DNA of 40,820 nucleotides from an uncultured Acidimicrobium sp. (GCA_903895515.1 CAITUB010000117.1:1-40820), one strand, 5' to 3'. Shown: positions 26,096 to 34,944, counted from the first letter of the stretch. Made by a program: numbers and translations. The notes: generated by a model from the sequence alone, not told the origin.

Positions 26096-27289
26096 TTACG
26101 GGCGAGTGATGGCTGCAAGCATGGCCTGCAACTTGGCCTGGGTTTCTGCAAACTCTTCCTGCGGGTCACTGTCTGCCACTATGCCTCCACCTGCAAACAA
26201 GCGCGCTTGAGTGCGCGAGTCATTGAACTGTGCACAGCGAATTGCCACAGCAAAGACTCCGTTTCCACGGGCATCAAACCAACCTATTGCGCCTCCATAT
26301 TTATCGCGATCCATACCTTCGTACTGTGCAATGAGTTGCAACGCTTTGTCGCGAGGGAATCCACCGAGTGCGGGAGTAGGGGAAAGCGCAAGTGCCGCAT
26401 CGAGCACATGAATGTGTGGCTCCGAGAGCTTGCCCATCAACTGTGTGCCGAGGTGTTGGACGTTTGCGACTTGAACCACTGAAGGCTCAGCCTCCCAGTC
26501 AAGATATGAACAATGTGGCAGCAGCGTGTCGTGAACCATGTCGATTACCACACGGTGTTCAATTTGATTCTTTGCGCTTTCCAACAATTGTTTAGCCAAC
26601 AGTGCATCTTTTTGGGCATCTCCGGTGCGCGGTGTCGTGCCCGCAAGCGGGTGGCTGGAGATTTCGTCTCCATGAATAGCAACGAGCAGTTCCGGTGAAG
26701 CTCCAACGAATCCATCAAATGAGTAGCGGTAGCTGGTGCCAAAGGATGATCGAAGTCGGAGAAGTAGTTGATGAATGTCAATTGATGCATCAGTCTCAAC
26801 GAACACATCTCGCGCGATTACTGCCTTCGTAAGTTCACCGCTCCGCACCGAATTTCGGGCTGCCTCTACGGCGGCGATATATGTGGAAACGGGGACACCA
26901 TCGCGCACTTCAAAATGTGCAGGACTTGATTGTGTGGCATCTTGGTTGATTGCCGGGATTGGCGCATCATCAATAACCGTGACCCAGGTTTCGCCTTCTC
27001 GTGTCTTGCAAAACGTAACGGTTGGCAGGATGAAGTCGGCATCGCGGGATGTATCGAACGGAATCGATCCGAACATGATGGGACCTACGCCGAATTGAGC
27101 ATTGGGTGCCGAGTAATCAATGGTGCTTAACAACTCTCGAGCTTGGTGGGCGTTTGCTCGAGCTGAAACACCGATGGCGGCAAATCCGATTCCTTCACGA
27201 ACGAACAGAAAGCCAGTCGCGCCAGCAACATCATTGAGATCGATTTCACGATCTGTGATCTGTGCAAGCGGGAAAGACGTTGCCTTCAT
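26096..27289 (-). CDS. menF: Isochorismate synthase (MenF)
   Basis: A 397-residue chorismate-binding enzyme with AVIARD (catalytic Lys region, about residue 180), SPELLV, the motif SHPLAGTTPRTGD, a conserved HRVVIDMV and the closing GAIGWFDARGNGVFAVAIR. It converts chorismate to isochorismate, the substrate of MenD encoded next to it on the opposite strand. It follows menG with an 8-bp gap and so is likely in one transcript with it. EntC/DhbC-type isochorismate synthases are close relatives, but the neighbours support MenF. Confidence 0.9.
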   Translation of the reverse strand: MKATSFPLAQITDREIDLNDVAGATGFLFVREGIGFAAIGVSARANAHQARELLSTIDYSAPNAQFGVGPIMFGSIPFDTSRDADFILPTVTFCKTREGETWVTVIDDAPIPAINQDATQSSPAHFEVRDGVPVSTYIAAVEAARNSVRSGELTKAVIARDVFVETDASIDIHQLLLRLRSSFGTSYRYSFDGFVGASPELLVAIHGDEISSHPLAGTTPRTGDAQKDALLAKQLLESAKNQIEHRVVIDMVHDTLLPHCSYLDWEAEPSVVQVANVQHLGTQLMGKLSEPHIHVLDAALALSPTPALGGFPRDKALQLIAQYEGMDRDKYGGAIGWFDARGNGVFAVAIRCAQFNDSRTQARLFAGGGIVADSDPQEEFAETQAKLQAMLAAITRP

Positions 27290-27297
27290 GCTGGCTG

Positions 27298-28011
27298 CTA
27301 TCGCTTCGTTGCGTGCATCAACTGGGTCAAGCCACCCGAAAGTTGTTCGTGACGAACATGCTCGAACCCGGCATCTTGGAGCATGCGTACAAGCTGTTCA
27401 GGGGCCGGTAGGTACGCCACGCTTTTCGGCAAATAGTTATAGGCCGCACGATTGGAAAGGAGCCCCCCAATGCGCGGTACAACTTTTCCAAAGTACACGC
27501 TGTTTCCCCAACGAATTACTGGATTTGTTGGAGTGCTCACATCGAGCAGGGCAATTCGCCCACCTGACTTTGTCACGCGAGCAATTTCGTGAAAGAACAC
27601 GTTGAGATCAACCAAATTACGCAGAGCAAAACCGCATGTGACTCCATCAACGGACTGCGTGGCGATTGGAAGGCGAAGGATGTCTGCCTGCACTCGTGGC
27701 GCATTGCTGTGATCTGCGGCAAGCATGCCAAACGACATATCGAATGAAAGCGGGTGTAGCCCCGCCCTGCGGAGGTTGATGCACAAGTCACCAGTGCCGC
27801 TTGCTAGGTCGAGTACCCGTGCGCCACGAGTGAGCGCAAGCTTTCGAACCGCAATTTTGCGCCAACGTGTATCAAGCCTGAAGGTCATGATGCGGTTCAC
27901 CAGGTCGTATCGCGGAGCTATCGCATCGAACATGTTCTGTACTACTTTTGCCTTCGCATCGCCCTGAGGAAGTTCCGGCGTGTCCCAAGCCACTTTGTCA
28001 GAATTGCTCAC
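27298..28011 (-). CDS. menG: Demethylmenaquinone methyltransferase (MenG/UbiE)
   Basis: The 237-residue SAM methyltransferase has FDAIAPRYDLVNRIMTFRLD at the start (UbiE signature 1), LDLASGTGDLCINL as motif I, and the second signature around VTCGFALRNLVD...FHEIARVTKSGGRIALLD. It methylates demethylmenaquinone to menaquinone, the last step. Start GTG 28011 is 6 bp after TAACCT, so the transcript is probably leaderless. It precedes menF. Confidence 0.92.
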   Translation of the reverse strand: MSNSDKVAWDTPELPQGDAKAKVVQNMFDAIAPRYDLVNRIMTFRLDTRWRKIAVRKLALTRGARVLDLASGTGDLCINLRRAGLHPLSFDMSFGMLAADHSNAPRVQADILRLPIATQSVDGVTCGFALRNLVDLNVFFHEIARVTKSGGRIALLDVSTPTNPVIRWGNSVYFGKVVPRIGGLLSNRAAYNYLPKSVAYLPAPEQLVRMLQDAGFEHVRHEQLSGGLTQLMHATKR

Positions 28012-28017
28012 CTCGTC

Positions 28018-28023
28018 AGGTTA
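28018..28023 (-). promoter_or_regulatory. Leaderless -10 box (TAACCT) for menG-menF
   Basis: On the minus strand TAACCT fits TANNNT and ends 6 bp before the GTG start at 28011, with no Shine-Dalgarno sequence between. Confidence 0.5.
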
Positions 28024-28090
28024 CGACACTCTCGGCAATACTTGATGGTTGACCTCGCTACTTTGTAGGCAGGGAAAGGTTTGGGGACCA

Positions 28091-29311
28091 ATGATCGATT
28101 TCACATTTACGCCAGAGATTGAAGCGGTGCGGCTGAAAGTTCGTGCTTTCATGGACGAACAAGTTCGCCCGCAGTGGGATGCAATCGATCAAAATGATCG
28201 CGCACAAGTGGTGAAGGCAATTGTCGCACTTCGCAAATCGGCGCGCGAAGACTGGAACCTGTGGCTTCCGCACATGCCAGCCGAGTGGGGCGGAATGGGA
28301 CTTGGTCCAACTGCGATGGCCGCAGTTTCGGCTGAAGCAGCCAAGGTCAGTATTGGACCTTATGTGTTAAATGCTCAAGCACCAGATGAAGGCAACCAGC
28401 ACACACTGTTGCATTGGGGAACACCTGAACAAAAGGAGAAATATCTTCGACCATTATGCGAGGGTCGTGTGCGTTCATGTTTTGCTATGACCGAACCTGA
28501 AGTTGCGGGAAGCGATCCGACCCTTATTAAAACATTTGCTTACAAAGACGGCGATGAATGGGTGATCAACGGTCATAAGTGGTTTATTTCTGGTGCGCGC
28601 GGCGCTCAGTTCGCTTTGCTTGTTGCACGTACTGAAGAAGACCCGGATTTGCCGCAAGCGGCTAACTCGTGTTTCATCGTGGACATACCAAGCGAAGGCT
28701 GGAACATTGTTCGTGACGTAGAAACAATGTCCGGTGGGCATAACCATTGCGAAATTGAAATTAAAGATTTGCGAGTTTCGAACTCGAACATGCTTGGTGG
28801 TAGAGGACAAGGACATCTCCTTGGTCAGTATCGCCTCGGACCTGCTCGCCTTGCACATTGCATGCGCTGGATTGCACAAGCCGAAACAGCACTAGACATG
28901 ATGGTGGCTCGCGCACTTGAACGTTATTCACACGGATCTTTGCTTGCAGAGAAGCAAGGAATTCAGTGGCTGATTGCCGATTCGGCAATGGAGATGTACC
29001 AAGGAAAGTTGATGATTCTGCATGCTGCGTACAAGATTGAACATGGCATGGATTTCACCAGTGAAGTCAGCATGACCAAGCACTTCGTTGCGAACAGCTT
29101 GTGGAGAATCATCGATCGCGCTATCCAGGTACATGGTGCGCTCGGGTACAGCACAGACACACCACTGGCAGGAATGTTGCAACAAGCCCGCTGGAGTCGC
29201 TTCGCAGATGGCGCCGATGAAATTCACCAAATGCGGATTGCGCAGCGCACCATTGCCGCATATAAGGATTTTGGAACAACCAAGAAAGCAACAGGAGATC
29301 TCCCATTATGA
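28091..29311 (+). CDS. Acyl-CoA dehydrogenase
   Basis: A 406-residue FAD-dependent acyl-CoA dehydrogenase. Visible parts are the helical N-domain, CFAMTEPEVAGSDPT (flavin/substrate loop), a middle beta domain with INGHKWFISGA, and a C-terminal helical domain ending ALGYSTDTPLA...RWSRFADGADEIHQMRIAQ. It oxidises an acyl-CoA to the 2-enoyl-CoA; chain length is unknown. ATG 28091 follows GGGGA; an upstream in-frame start at 28049 is unlikely. It is coupled to the next oxidoreductase (ATGA, 29308-29311). Confidence 0.9.
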   Translation: MIDFTFTPEIEAVRLKVRAFMDEQVRPQWDAIDQNDRAQVVKAIVALRKSAREDWNLWLPHMPAEWGGMGLGPTAMAAVSAEAAKVSIGPYVLNAQAPDEGNQHTLLHWGTPEQKEKYLRPLCEGRVRSCFAMTEPEVAGSDPTLIKTFAYKDGDEWVINGHKWFISGARGAQFALLVARTEEDPDLPQAANSCFIVDIPSEGWNIVRDVETMSGGHNHCEIEIKDLRVSNSNMLGGRGQGHLLGQYRLGPARLAHCMRWIAQAETALDMMVARALERYSHGSLLAEKQGIQWLIADSAMEMYQGKLMILHAAYKIEHGMDFTSEVSMTKHFVANSLWRIIDRAIQVHGALGYSTDTPLAGMLQQARWSRFADGADEIHQMRIAQRTIAAYKDFGTTKKATGDLPL

Positions 29312-30273
29312 GTAAGCAAGACATCACGTTTGGTGTATTCATGCCGCAGGGCTGGAAAATGGAATTGGTAGGAATTCCCAGTGCAACCGACAAGTGGAAA
29401 GCAGCCGTAGACATTGCGGTTACAGCCGAACAGCTCGGGTTTGACTCCATTTGGGTGTACGACCACTTTCACAACGTTCCACGCCCAGCGCACGAGACCG
29501 TGTTTGAGTGCTGGACGGTAATGGCTGCAATCAGTCAGCTCACTTCGCGTATTCGCCTAGGCCAAATGGTGGGCTGCAACTTGTATCGACCGCCTGCGCT
29601 GTTGGCAAAGATCACCAGCACGCTTGACGTTATTTCTGGTGGTCGACTTGATTGGGGTATTGGGGCAGGATGGTATGAGAACGAGTGCCGCGGATATGGA
29701 TATGAGTTTCCCGTTCCAAAAGATCGCATTGCCATGCTTCGTGAGTGCGTAGAAATTGTGAAGATGATGTGGTCACAGGAAGAAACCACATACGACGGCA
29801 AGTACTACCAACTTGTTCGTGCAAATTGTGACCCTAAACCTTTGCAAGCTCCACGTCCGCCAATTTGGATTGGTGGCGGTGGAGAGCAACTCACGTTGCG
29901 AGTTGTTGCACAGCATGCCGATTACTCAAACTTTGGTGGCACCGCGGAGGATTTCTCTCGCAAAGTGGAAATCTTGAAAGGTCACTGCTTGAAAGTTGGG
30001 AGAGACGAGTCTGAGATCAAAAAGACCACATCAGGCGAGATCCTCATTCGCGACACCGAAAAGGAACTCCGCGAATACCAAATTGCCAGTGGTCGTGGCG
30101 ATCAGTTTGAGCAATGGAGCAACGCAAACTTCATTGGCACACCAGATCAGGTTGCTGAACGAATTGCTGATTTCGTTAAACGAGGATGCAGCGGATTCAT
30201 ACCTTGGTGCGTCGATTATCCGGATAAGCAAACGCTTACCGAGTTTGCAAAAATTATGAAGACGTACCGCTAA
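29308..30273 (+). CDS. LLM-class F420-dependent oxidoreductase
   Basis: A 321-residue luciferase-like monooxygenase-fold protein. FGVFMPQGWKMEL opens the barrel, FDSIWVYDHFHNVP holds the conserved His-Phe region, and LGQMVGCNLYRPPALLAKITSTLDVISGGRLDWGIGAGW is the family's central segment. That pattern fits F420-dependent members of actinobacteria, although FMN use cannot be excluded. It is translationally coupled to the acyl-CoA dehydrogenase, which suggests action on the same acyl or ketone substrate chain. Confidence 0.85.
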   Translation: MSKQDITFGVFMPQGWKMELVGIPSATDKWKAAVDIAVTAEQLGFDSIWVYDHFHNVPRPAHETVFECWTVMAAISQLTSRIRLGQMVGCNLYRPPALLAKITSTLDVISGGRLDWGIGAGWYENECRGYGYEFPVPKDRIAMLRECVEIVKMMWSQEETTYDGKYYQLVRANCDPKPLQAPRPPIWIGGGGEQLTLRVVAQHADYSNFGGTAEDFSRKVEILKGHCLKVGRDESEIKKTTSGEILIRDTEKELREYQIASGRGDQFEQWSNANFIGTPDQVAERIADFVKRGCSGFIPWCVDYPDKQTLTEFAKIMKTYR

Positions 30274-30277
30274 CTAT

Positions 30278-30733
30278 TTAGTAGTAGTGGCGGAAAATAA
30301 TTTCAGCAACACACGAAGGTTTTGTAGCGCCTTCACACTCAAACGTCGTTTCAAGAATTACTTGAGCGCCGCCAGCGATCTCGGTCGCCTCGAGAAGTTT
30401 GACTCCCGCACGAACTTTTGCGCCAACCGGAACCGGTGCCATAAAGCGAACTTTGTTCGTTCCGTAATTGACGCCCATCTTGACGCCTTCAACTTTCCAA
30501 ATTTGTCCGATCAACACCGGCGCCAAAGAGAGCGTGAGGTAACCGTGTGCAATGGTCTGACCAAATGGTCCAGACTTGGCGCGCTCGGTGTCCAAGTGAA
30601 TCCACTGGTGGTCTCCGGTGGCATCTGCGAACAGTTGTACCTGCTCTTGAGTAACCGTGAGGTATTCGCTGTATCCAAGATGTTGGCCAACATGAGCCAT
30701 GAGGTCTGCTTGATCTTTAATGATGGTTGCCAT
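30278..30733 (-). CDS. MaoC-family (R)-specific enoyl-CoA hydratase
   Basis: A 151-residue single hot-dog domain with the hydratase motif FADATGDHQWIHLD (catalytic Asp and His) and FGQTIAHGYLTLSL. This is the arrangement of (R)-specific enoyl-CoA hydratases. ATG 30733 gives the usual MATIIK start; an in-frame codon at 30775 adds unrelated residues. The stop is 4 bp from the stop of the convergent LLM oxidoreductase. It would hydrate the 2-enoyl-CoA made by a dehydrogenase such as the nearby one (inference). Confidence 0.88.
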   Translation of the reverse strand: MATIIKDQADLMAHVGQHLGYSEYLTVTQEQVQLFADATGDHQWIHLDTERAKSGPFGQTIAHGYLTLSLAPVLIGQIWKVEGVKMGVNYGTNKVRFMAPVPVGAKVRAGVKLLEATEIAGGAQVILETTFECEGATKPSCVAEIIFRHYY

Positions 30734-30784
30734 GTCTTCAGTGTGGCAGAAAAGCCACCCATGCTGCGAACTCAAGTGTTCGAG

Positions 30785-31183
30785 CTAGTGGAACCACACC
30801 TTTTGGTGAGCGCGACTTTGGGTGTGTAGCAGCAGGGCAATCAAGGCAATGTCGAATGCTGCGTTGAGGAATGAATGGGCGATCAAGGATCGATAGACGA
30901 TCAAGTTAGAGACGAATGGCGAGAATGCAGCAACGAGAGCGATTTTGTAGCCAATCTTGAGATCATTGGCCATGAGTAGACCGCCAAGCACGTGAGCAGC
31001 TATCACAACAAGCCCGTACACAGGGCCAAATGCGTACACCTGACGGATGTAACCGATTTCCATCTGGCTATCCATGAAATTTGCCAATGCAAAAAAACCA
31101 TTGATGTATAGCAACCACGTAGCAATCTGCAACGTTTGCGGTTGCATTCGATCAAACCATTTCTTCCAATTGATGTTCTGCAC
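30785..31183 (-). CDS. Small four-helix membrane protein of unknown function
   Basis: The 132-residue product has about four hydrophobic helices (LQIATWLLYINGFFALANF, FGPVYGLVVIAAHVLGGLL, IALVAAFSPFVSNLIVY, FLNAAFDIALIALLLH) and short polar ends. I do not recognise the family. The start is GTG at 31183, 31 bp from era on the opposite strand. It ends about 50 bp before the MaoC start and may be transcribed with it. Confidence 0.75.
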   Translation of the reverse strand: MQNINWKKWFDRMQPQTLQIATWLLYINGFFALANFMDSQMEIGYIRQVYAFGPVYGLVVIAAHVLGGLLMANDLKIGYKIALVAAFSPFVSNLIVYRSLIAHSFLNAAFDIALIALLLHTQSRAHQKVWFH

Positions 31184-31202
31184 CGTTTCATTCTTGCAGA
31201 AC

Positions 31203-31208
31203 TAGTCT
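31203..31208 (+). promoter_or_regulatory. Leaderless -10 box (TAGTCT) for era
   Basis: TAGTCT lies exactly 6 bp before the ATG at 31215, in the context TAGTCTGTAGTT-ATG. The same ten bases TAGTCTGTAG precede glyS at the same distance. No ribosome binding site is present. Confidence 0.6.
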
Positions 31209-31214
31209 GTAGTT

Positions 31215-32054
31215 ATGCGTTCAGGCTTTGTTTCACTTGTCGGACGCCCAAACGTTGGAAAATCAACTTTGGTCAATGCTCTCTGTGGCTCAAAGGTCAG
31301 CATTGTTTCCGACAAGCCTCAAACCACTCGTACTCGAATTCGCGGCGTAGTTACCAAAGATGACTATCAAATCATTTTTGTTGATACTCCCGGATTGCAT
31401 AAGGCGGTAAGCGCTTTGGGTGAGCGTGTGAACGCAACAGCACTCGAATCGACAAAAGATGTTGACGTGGTGTGTTTAGTAATTGATGCGACGCAGCCGT
31501 TTGGTTCTGGCGATCAATGGGTTGCTAGCCACATTGACATGGCAAAAGCGATTGTCATTCTGAACAAAATTGATCGAGCATCACCACAGCAAATTCTGAA
31601 GCAATTGACGAAGCTGAGTGAATTGGGTGCGTCTGAATACTTTCCCGTAAGCGCGCAAACCGGAGCTGGTGTTGCTGAACTTGCTGAGCATCTAGGAAAA
31701 CTCTTGCCGGAAGGTGAACAGTTGTACCCAACGGAGATGACAACAGAGACTTCACCGGGCGAGTGGGTTGCGGAACTAGTGAGAGAGCAGTTGCTGGCAC
31801 TTACGTTTGACGAGTTGCCATATTCCATTGCAACACGTGTTACCGAATGGGAAGACGACAAAGTTCGTTGCGAGATTGTCGTGGAACGTGACAGCCAAAA
31901 AGGAATGGTCATTGGCAAGGGCGGCTTACTGCTGAAAGAAGTGGGAATAGCTGTACGCAAACAGTTGCCAAAGGGCATCTATTTAGAACTAGCCGTTGTG
32001 GTTGATAAAAACTGGCAGCAACGCGCCGACCGTGTTGAACGACTTGGGTACTAG
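31215..32054 (+). CDS. era: GTPase Era
   Basis: The 279-residue ribosome-assembly GTPase has G1 GRPNVGKST (about residues 8-16), G3 DTPGLHK (about 57-63), G4 NKID near 116 and G5 SAQTGAG near 147, followed by a C-terminal KH domain with the GMVIGKGG loop. Era binds the 3' end of 16S rRNA during 30S assembly. In many actinobacteria it follows the CNNM/CorC gene; here it is 12 kb away, beyond the menaquinone block. Its stop directly abuts the stop of the GerMN lipoprotein. Confidence 0.94.
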   Translation: MRSGFVSLVGRPNVGKSTLVNALCGSKVSIVSDKPQTTRTRIRGVVTKDDYQIIFVDTPGLHKAVSALGERVNATALESTKDVDVVCLVIDATQPFGSGDQWVASHIDMAKAIVILNKIDRASPQQILKQLTKLSELGASEYFPVSAQTGAGVAELAEHLGKLLPEGEQLYPTEMTTETSPGEWVAELVREQLLALTFDELPYSIATRVTEWEDDKVRCEIVVERDSQKGMVIGKGGLLLKEVGIAVRKQLPKGIYLELAVVVDKNWQQRADRVERLGY

Positions 32055-32663
32055 TTACTTCGTAATCAACATTTTGTAATCGTCGAACGTAACTGGAGTT
32101 CCGACTCCAGCGATGTCTCCTCGACCGCGAGGCACGCCAATGGGTTTCCCGCCAACGCTAAATGTGACTTGTCCGATTCCGGGCTGACTCGTGAGAGTCA
32201 ACACGATTTGTGCGATCGCTAAGCGCTGTTCATTCGGTTTGATCGAATCGAGATACCCGCGTTTCGAATTCACATTTGCAACTCCGCCGATCACGTCAAT
32301 AGAAGCGGCAAACGCCGAAGGAAGGAGAGTCTTCACCTTGGAGTGAGCAGGATCTGGAAGCCCGGCGATTAACGCAGTGAACACCCCTTGCAGATCGGTG
32401 GGAGAAGGGATCTCTAATCGGACTCGTACTAGTGAGGACGACTTAACGAAAAACAGATCTGCCGTTTCATATGTGGTTCCAGCAACTGTGGTTGGCACCA
32501 CTACTGGGATGGTTGTAGTCGGGGCGGACGTTTCGGGTGAGTTCAATCCAAACGGAATGTCGTTTGGGTCTACTTCGTTGAAGGATCCTGATTTTGGGAC
32601 AGCGCAAGCAGCGAGTAATACGCACAGAACACCAAAGCGGAAAGGCCGGAGTTGATTCGTCAT
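32055..32663 (-). CDS. GerMN-domain lipoprotein
   Basis: The 202-residue product has a lipoprotein signal with lipobox LAAC (Cys20), a Pro/Thr-rich linker (about residues 35-62) and one GerMN domain (about 65-180; FFVKSSSLVRVRLEIP...ALIAGLPDP...NVNSKRGYL). GerMN domains bind cell-wall or protein ligands. The gene overlaps the end of the histidine kinase gene by 4 bp (ATGA), an order that recalls mtrB-lpqB of actinobacteria, where the lipoprotein modulates the kinase. Unlike LpqB it lacks a C-terminal propeller. Confidence 0.85.
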   Translation of the reverse strand: MTNQLRPFRFGVLCVLLAACAVPKSGSFNEVDPNDIPFGLNSPETSAPTTTIPVVVPTTVAGTTYETADLFFVKSSSLVRVRLEIPSPTDLQGVFTALIAGLPDPAHSKVKTLLPSAFAASIDVIGGVANVNSKRGYLDSIKPNEQRLAIAQIVLTLTSQPGIGQVTFSVGGKPIGVPRGRGDIAGVGTPVTFDDYKMLITK

Positions 32664-34081
32664 ATTTGATGTTCGTTCTTCGGAAATGAGATGACAAAGA
32701 TAGAGCCACCTTCCGGTGATTGCTCTACGTGTGCCTCGCCATGTAGTGCGTGAGCATGCTCGTTCACGATTGCTAACCCAAGACCACTGCCTTTGCTATT
32801 GCGAGAAGCCGTCCCGCGCGCAAATCGATCGAAGATTTGTGTTCTCTCGCTGGAGGCAACACCTGGTCCAGCATCGTGCACTGCAAGCGTGAAGTTGTTT
32901 CCTTCGCTAGCCAAAGTAACTTGCGTGGCGCCATCTGCGTGATCTCTAGCATTTTCCAAAAGATTGACAAGAATGCGTTCGATGCGTCGACGATCAAGTT
33001 TGGTTTCGTCGTCAGCTTGAGTCTCGCCATCAGAAGATTGCACTGAACTAATAAACGGAACTTCTCCAAAGCCGTATCTGTGCATGATCCTGTAGATGAG
33101 ATCATTGAGTTGAACGTTCTCGGTCTCGTGGTCTACAACATGGGCGTCAAGTCGAGAAAGTTCCAACAAATCAAGAACAGTTCTATCAAATCGCTCAATC
33201 TGCTTTTGCATGATGTCGATTGCTTGCTGATTGCGTTCTGAAAATTCAGATTTACGCGACACGAGCACATCTGCTGCAGCAGAAAGCGCGGTTACGGGAG
33301 AGCGCAATTCATGGCTCACGTCGCTTGCAAAGCGTTGTTCCCGTTCAATGCGTTGCTGAACGGCATTTGCCATCTCGTTAAACGACACAACCAGACGTTC
33401 AAGGTCTGAATCATCCTCATGCACAAGGCGCGTATCAAGCCCTCCCGTAGCGATTTTGTTCGCAGCAAGTGCTACTCGAGTGAGCGGTTGAAGAACGTTT
33501 TGACTCATGTAGAAGCCCAGCACACCAGCTAAAAGTGTGATGAGCACAACTCCGATCAGCAACGTAATTTGAATCGTACGAAGTGTATTTTCAACGTCAG
33601 CGACAGGGAATGCCTCAAAATAGTGAAGTCCAACCGAGGGGACTGCAACTCCGATTGCCTCGTACGGCCGATTTTCAAACTGGAAACGCTGACGACCGGT
33701 CTTGTTCTTCAGCGTCAGTTCAACCAGTTCTGATGGCAAGTTTGATTGTGTGAAGCGAAGCGGCTCTTGTGCGTAGAACAATGACGTTCTGCCTGGGCGC
33801 TCATCAAGTTGGACAACTGCATATCCGTTTTGCTCTGTTCGAATTTGGGTGATGAGGTCTGCGATGTTTGCACCATCCGTTTCAACGATGTTGCGCATCA
33901 GCTGGGCGTTGTTGAAAGCTTGGCGCTGCGCCACCTCTGATCGTTGGCCAAGCAGGTATGAACGGGTACTGGCGTAGGTCACCACACTGAGGGCAATCGC
34001 TGCAGCCATGGCTGCTATTCCGAAGAACAGCACCATTCGCTGTTTCAACCCAAACTTTGGGGGAAAGGTCAGCCGACTCAT
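32660..34081 (-). CDS. Sensor histidine kinase
   Basis: A 473-residue membrane kinase: helix 1 (about residues 15-37), an extracellular sensor region (38-170), helix 2 (about 172-195), HAMP (about 196-245), HisKA with SDVSHELRSP (phospho-acceptor His257) and a HATPase domain with NLLENARDHA, DAGPGV and GSGLGLAIV. It probably phosphorylates the OmpR-type regulator encoded divergently at 34251, which is an inference from proximity. Upstream of the ATG is CATGCTGTAGCC, which shares CTGTAGCC-ATG with glyS, so a leaderless start is possible. Confidence 0.92.
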   Translation of the reverse strand: MSRLTFPPKFGLKQRMVLFFGIAAMAAAIALSVVTYASTRSYLLGQRSEVAQRQAFNNAQLMRNIVETDGANIADLITQIRTEQNGYAVVQLDERPGRTSLFYAQEPLRFTQSNLPSELVELTLKNKTGRQRFQFENRPYEAIGVAVPSVGLHYFEAFPVADVENTLRTIQITLLIGVVLITLLAGVLGFYMSQNVLQPLTRVALAANKIATGGLDTRLVHEDDSDLERLVVSFNEMANAVQQRIEREQRFASDVSHELRSPVTALSAAADVLVSRKSEFSERNQQAIDIMQKQIERFDRTVLDLLELSRLDAHVVDHETENVQLNDLIYRIMHRYGFGEVPFISSVQSSDGETQADDETKLDRRRIERILVNLLENARDHADGATQVTLASEGNNFTLAVHDAGPGVASSERTQIFDRFARGTASRNSKGSGLGLAIVNEHAHALHGEAHVEQSPEGGSIFVISFPKNEHQI

Positions 34082-34113
34082 GGCTACAGCATGGCAGTAA
34101 AACGGTGAGACCG

Positions 34114-34156
34114 GAACCGGCGGGGCTCAAGGGGGAGCATGAACTCCCGCCGGTTC
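34114..34156. repeat. Nested inverted repeat between kinase and regulator genes
   Basis: GAACCGGCGGG (34114-34124) is a perfect inverted copy of CCCGCCGGTTC (34146-34156). Between the arms lies a second hairpin, GCTC/GAGC (34125-34128 and 34135-34138), and an alternative stem GGGAG/CTCCC (34133-34137 and 34144-34148) that competes for part of the right arm. The element is GC-rich in an otherwise mid-GC region. It could be an operator, a structured leader for the kinase transcript, or a small RNA. It lacks a T-run on either side, so a standard terminator is unlikely. Confidence 0.5.
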
Positions 34157-34250
34157 GATAGGGAAATTCTGCACCCTGAAGATGACAAATGTTGATGATT
34201 TGTGTGCGTTTTCTGTAACAATTTGCCGAGTTCGGGCAGACTGCATAGCG

Positions 34251-34940
34251 ATGTTTACGCTGCTGTTCATTGAGGATGACGAAGCCATTCGAACGGCGTT
34301 GCGGCTCGTACTTGAAGACGAAGGTTATGAAGTTGCTGTTGCGGGTGATGGCGAAACCGGACTCAAAATGTTCAGCCAGATCGATCCGGACCTCGTCCTG
34401 CTTGACCTGCGATTACCAGACATTTCAGGATTCGAAGTGTGTAGATCAATCCGACGAACAAGCATTACCCCAGTCATCATGGTGACCGCACAAACCGACA
34501 CTTCCGATTTGGTGAATGGATTCGATGCTGGCGCAGATGACTACGTAACTAAGCCAATCGTGCCAAAGGAACTCTCTGCCCGAATTCGTGCAGCGTTACG
34601 AAGGACCCAGACGATTGAGCCGTCCATTTCGAACGCAAAATCTCTCAACAAGATCGGTGATGTTGAGATTGATCGCAACTTGAGCGTCGTGCGAAAAAAT
34701 GGCAGTGAAGTTGCACTAACGAAAACTGAGTATCGATTGCTCGTTGAATTTGCTGATCATCCAGGAATGGTGCTGTCACGCGATCAACTGCTTGAACGGG
34801 TGTGGGGCTATGAATATTTGGGCGATTCTCGTCTTGTCGACGCGCACGTTCGACGACTTCGAGTGAAGGTTGAAACACAACCTGAAGAACCAACCATGAT
34901 CGTGACTGTTCGCGGTATGGGGTACCGACTGTTGAACTAA
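34251..34940 (+). CDS. OmpR/PhoB-family response regulator
   Basis: A 229-residue regulator with a receiver domain (acidic pair in FIEDDEA, phospho-acceptor Asp in LVLLDLRLP near residue 51, Thr in VMVTAQ, Lys in DYVTKP) and a C-terminal winged helix (TKTEYRLLVEF...RDQLLERVWGYEYLGDSRLVDAHVRRLRVKVE). The start at 34251 (MFTLLFIEDDE) is the usual one; ATG at 34182 would add 23 unrelated residues. It lies divergent from the kinase-lipoprotein pair, and its stop is 4 bp from the DinG-type helicase stop. Confidence 0.92.
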   Translation: MFTLLFIEDDEAIRTALRLVLEDEGYEVAVAGDGETGLKMFSQIDPDLVLLDLRLPDISGFEVCRSIRRTSITPVIMVTAQTDTSDLVNGFDAGADDYVTKPIVPKELSARIRAALRRTQTIEPSISNAKSLNKIGDVEIDRNLSVVRKNGSEVALTKTEYRLLVEFADHPGMVLSRDQLLERVWGYEYLGDSRLVDAHVRRLRVKVETQPEEPTMIVTVRGMGYRLLN

Positions 34941-34944
34941 CCCG

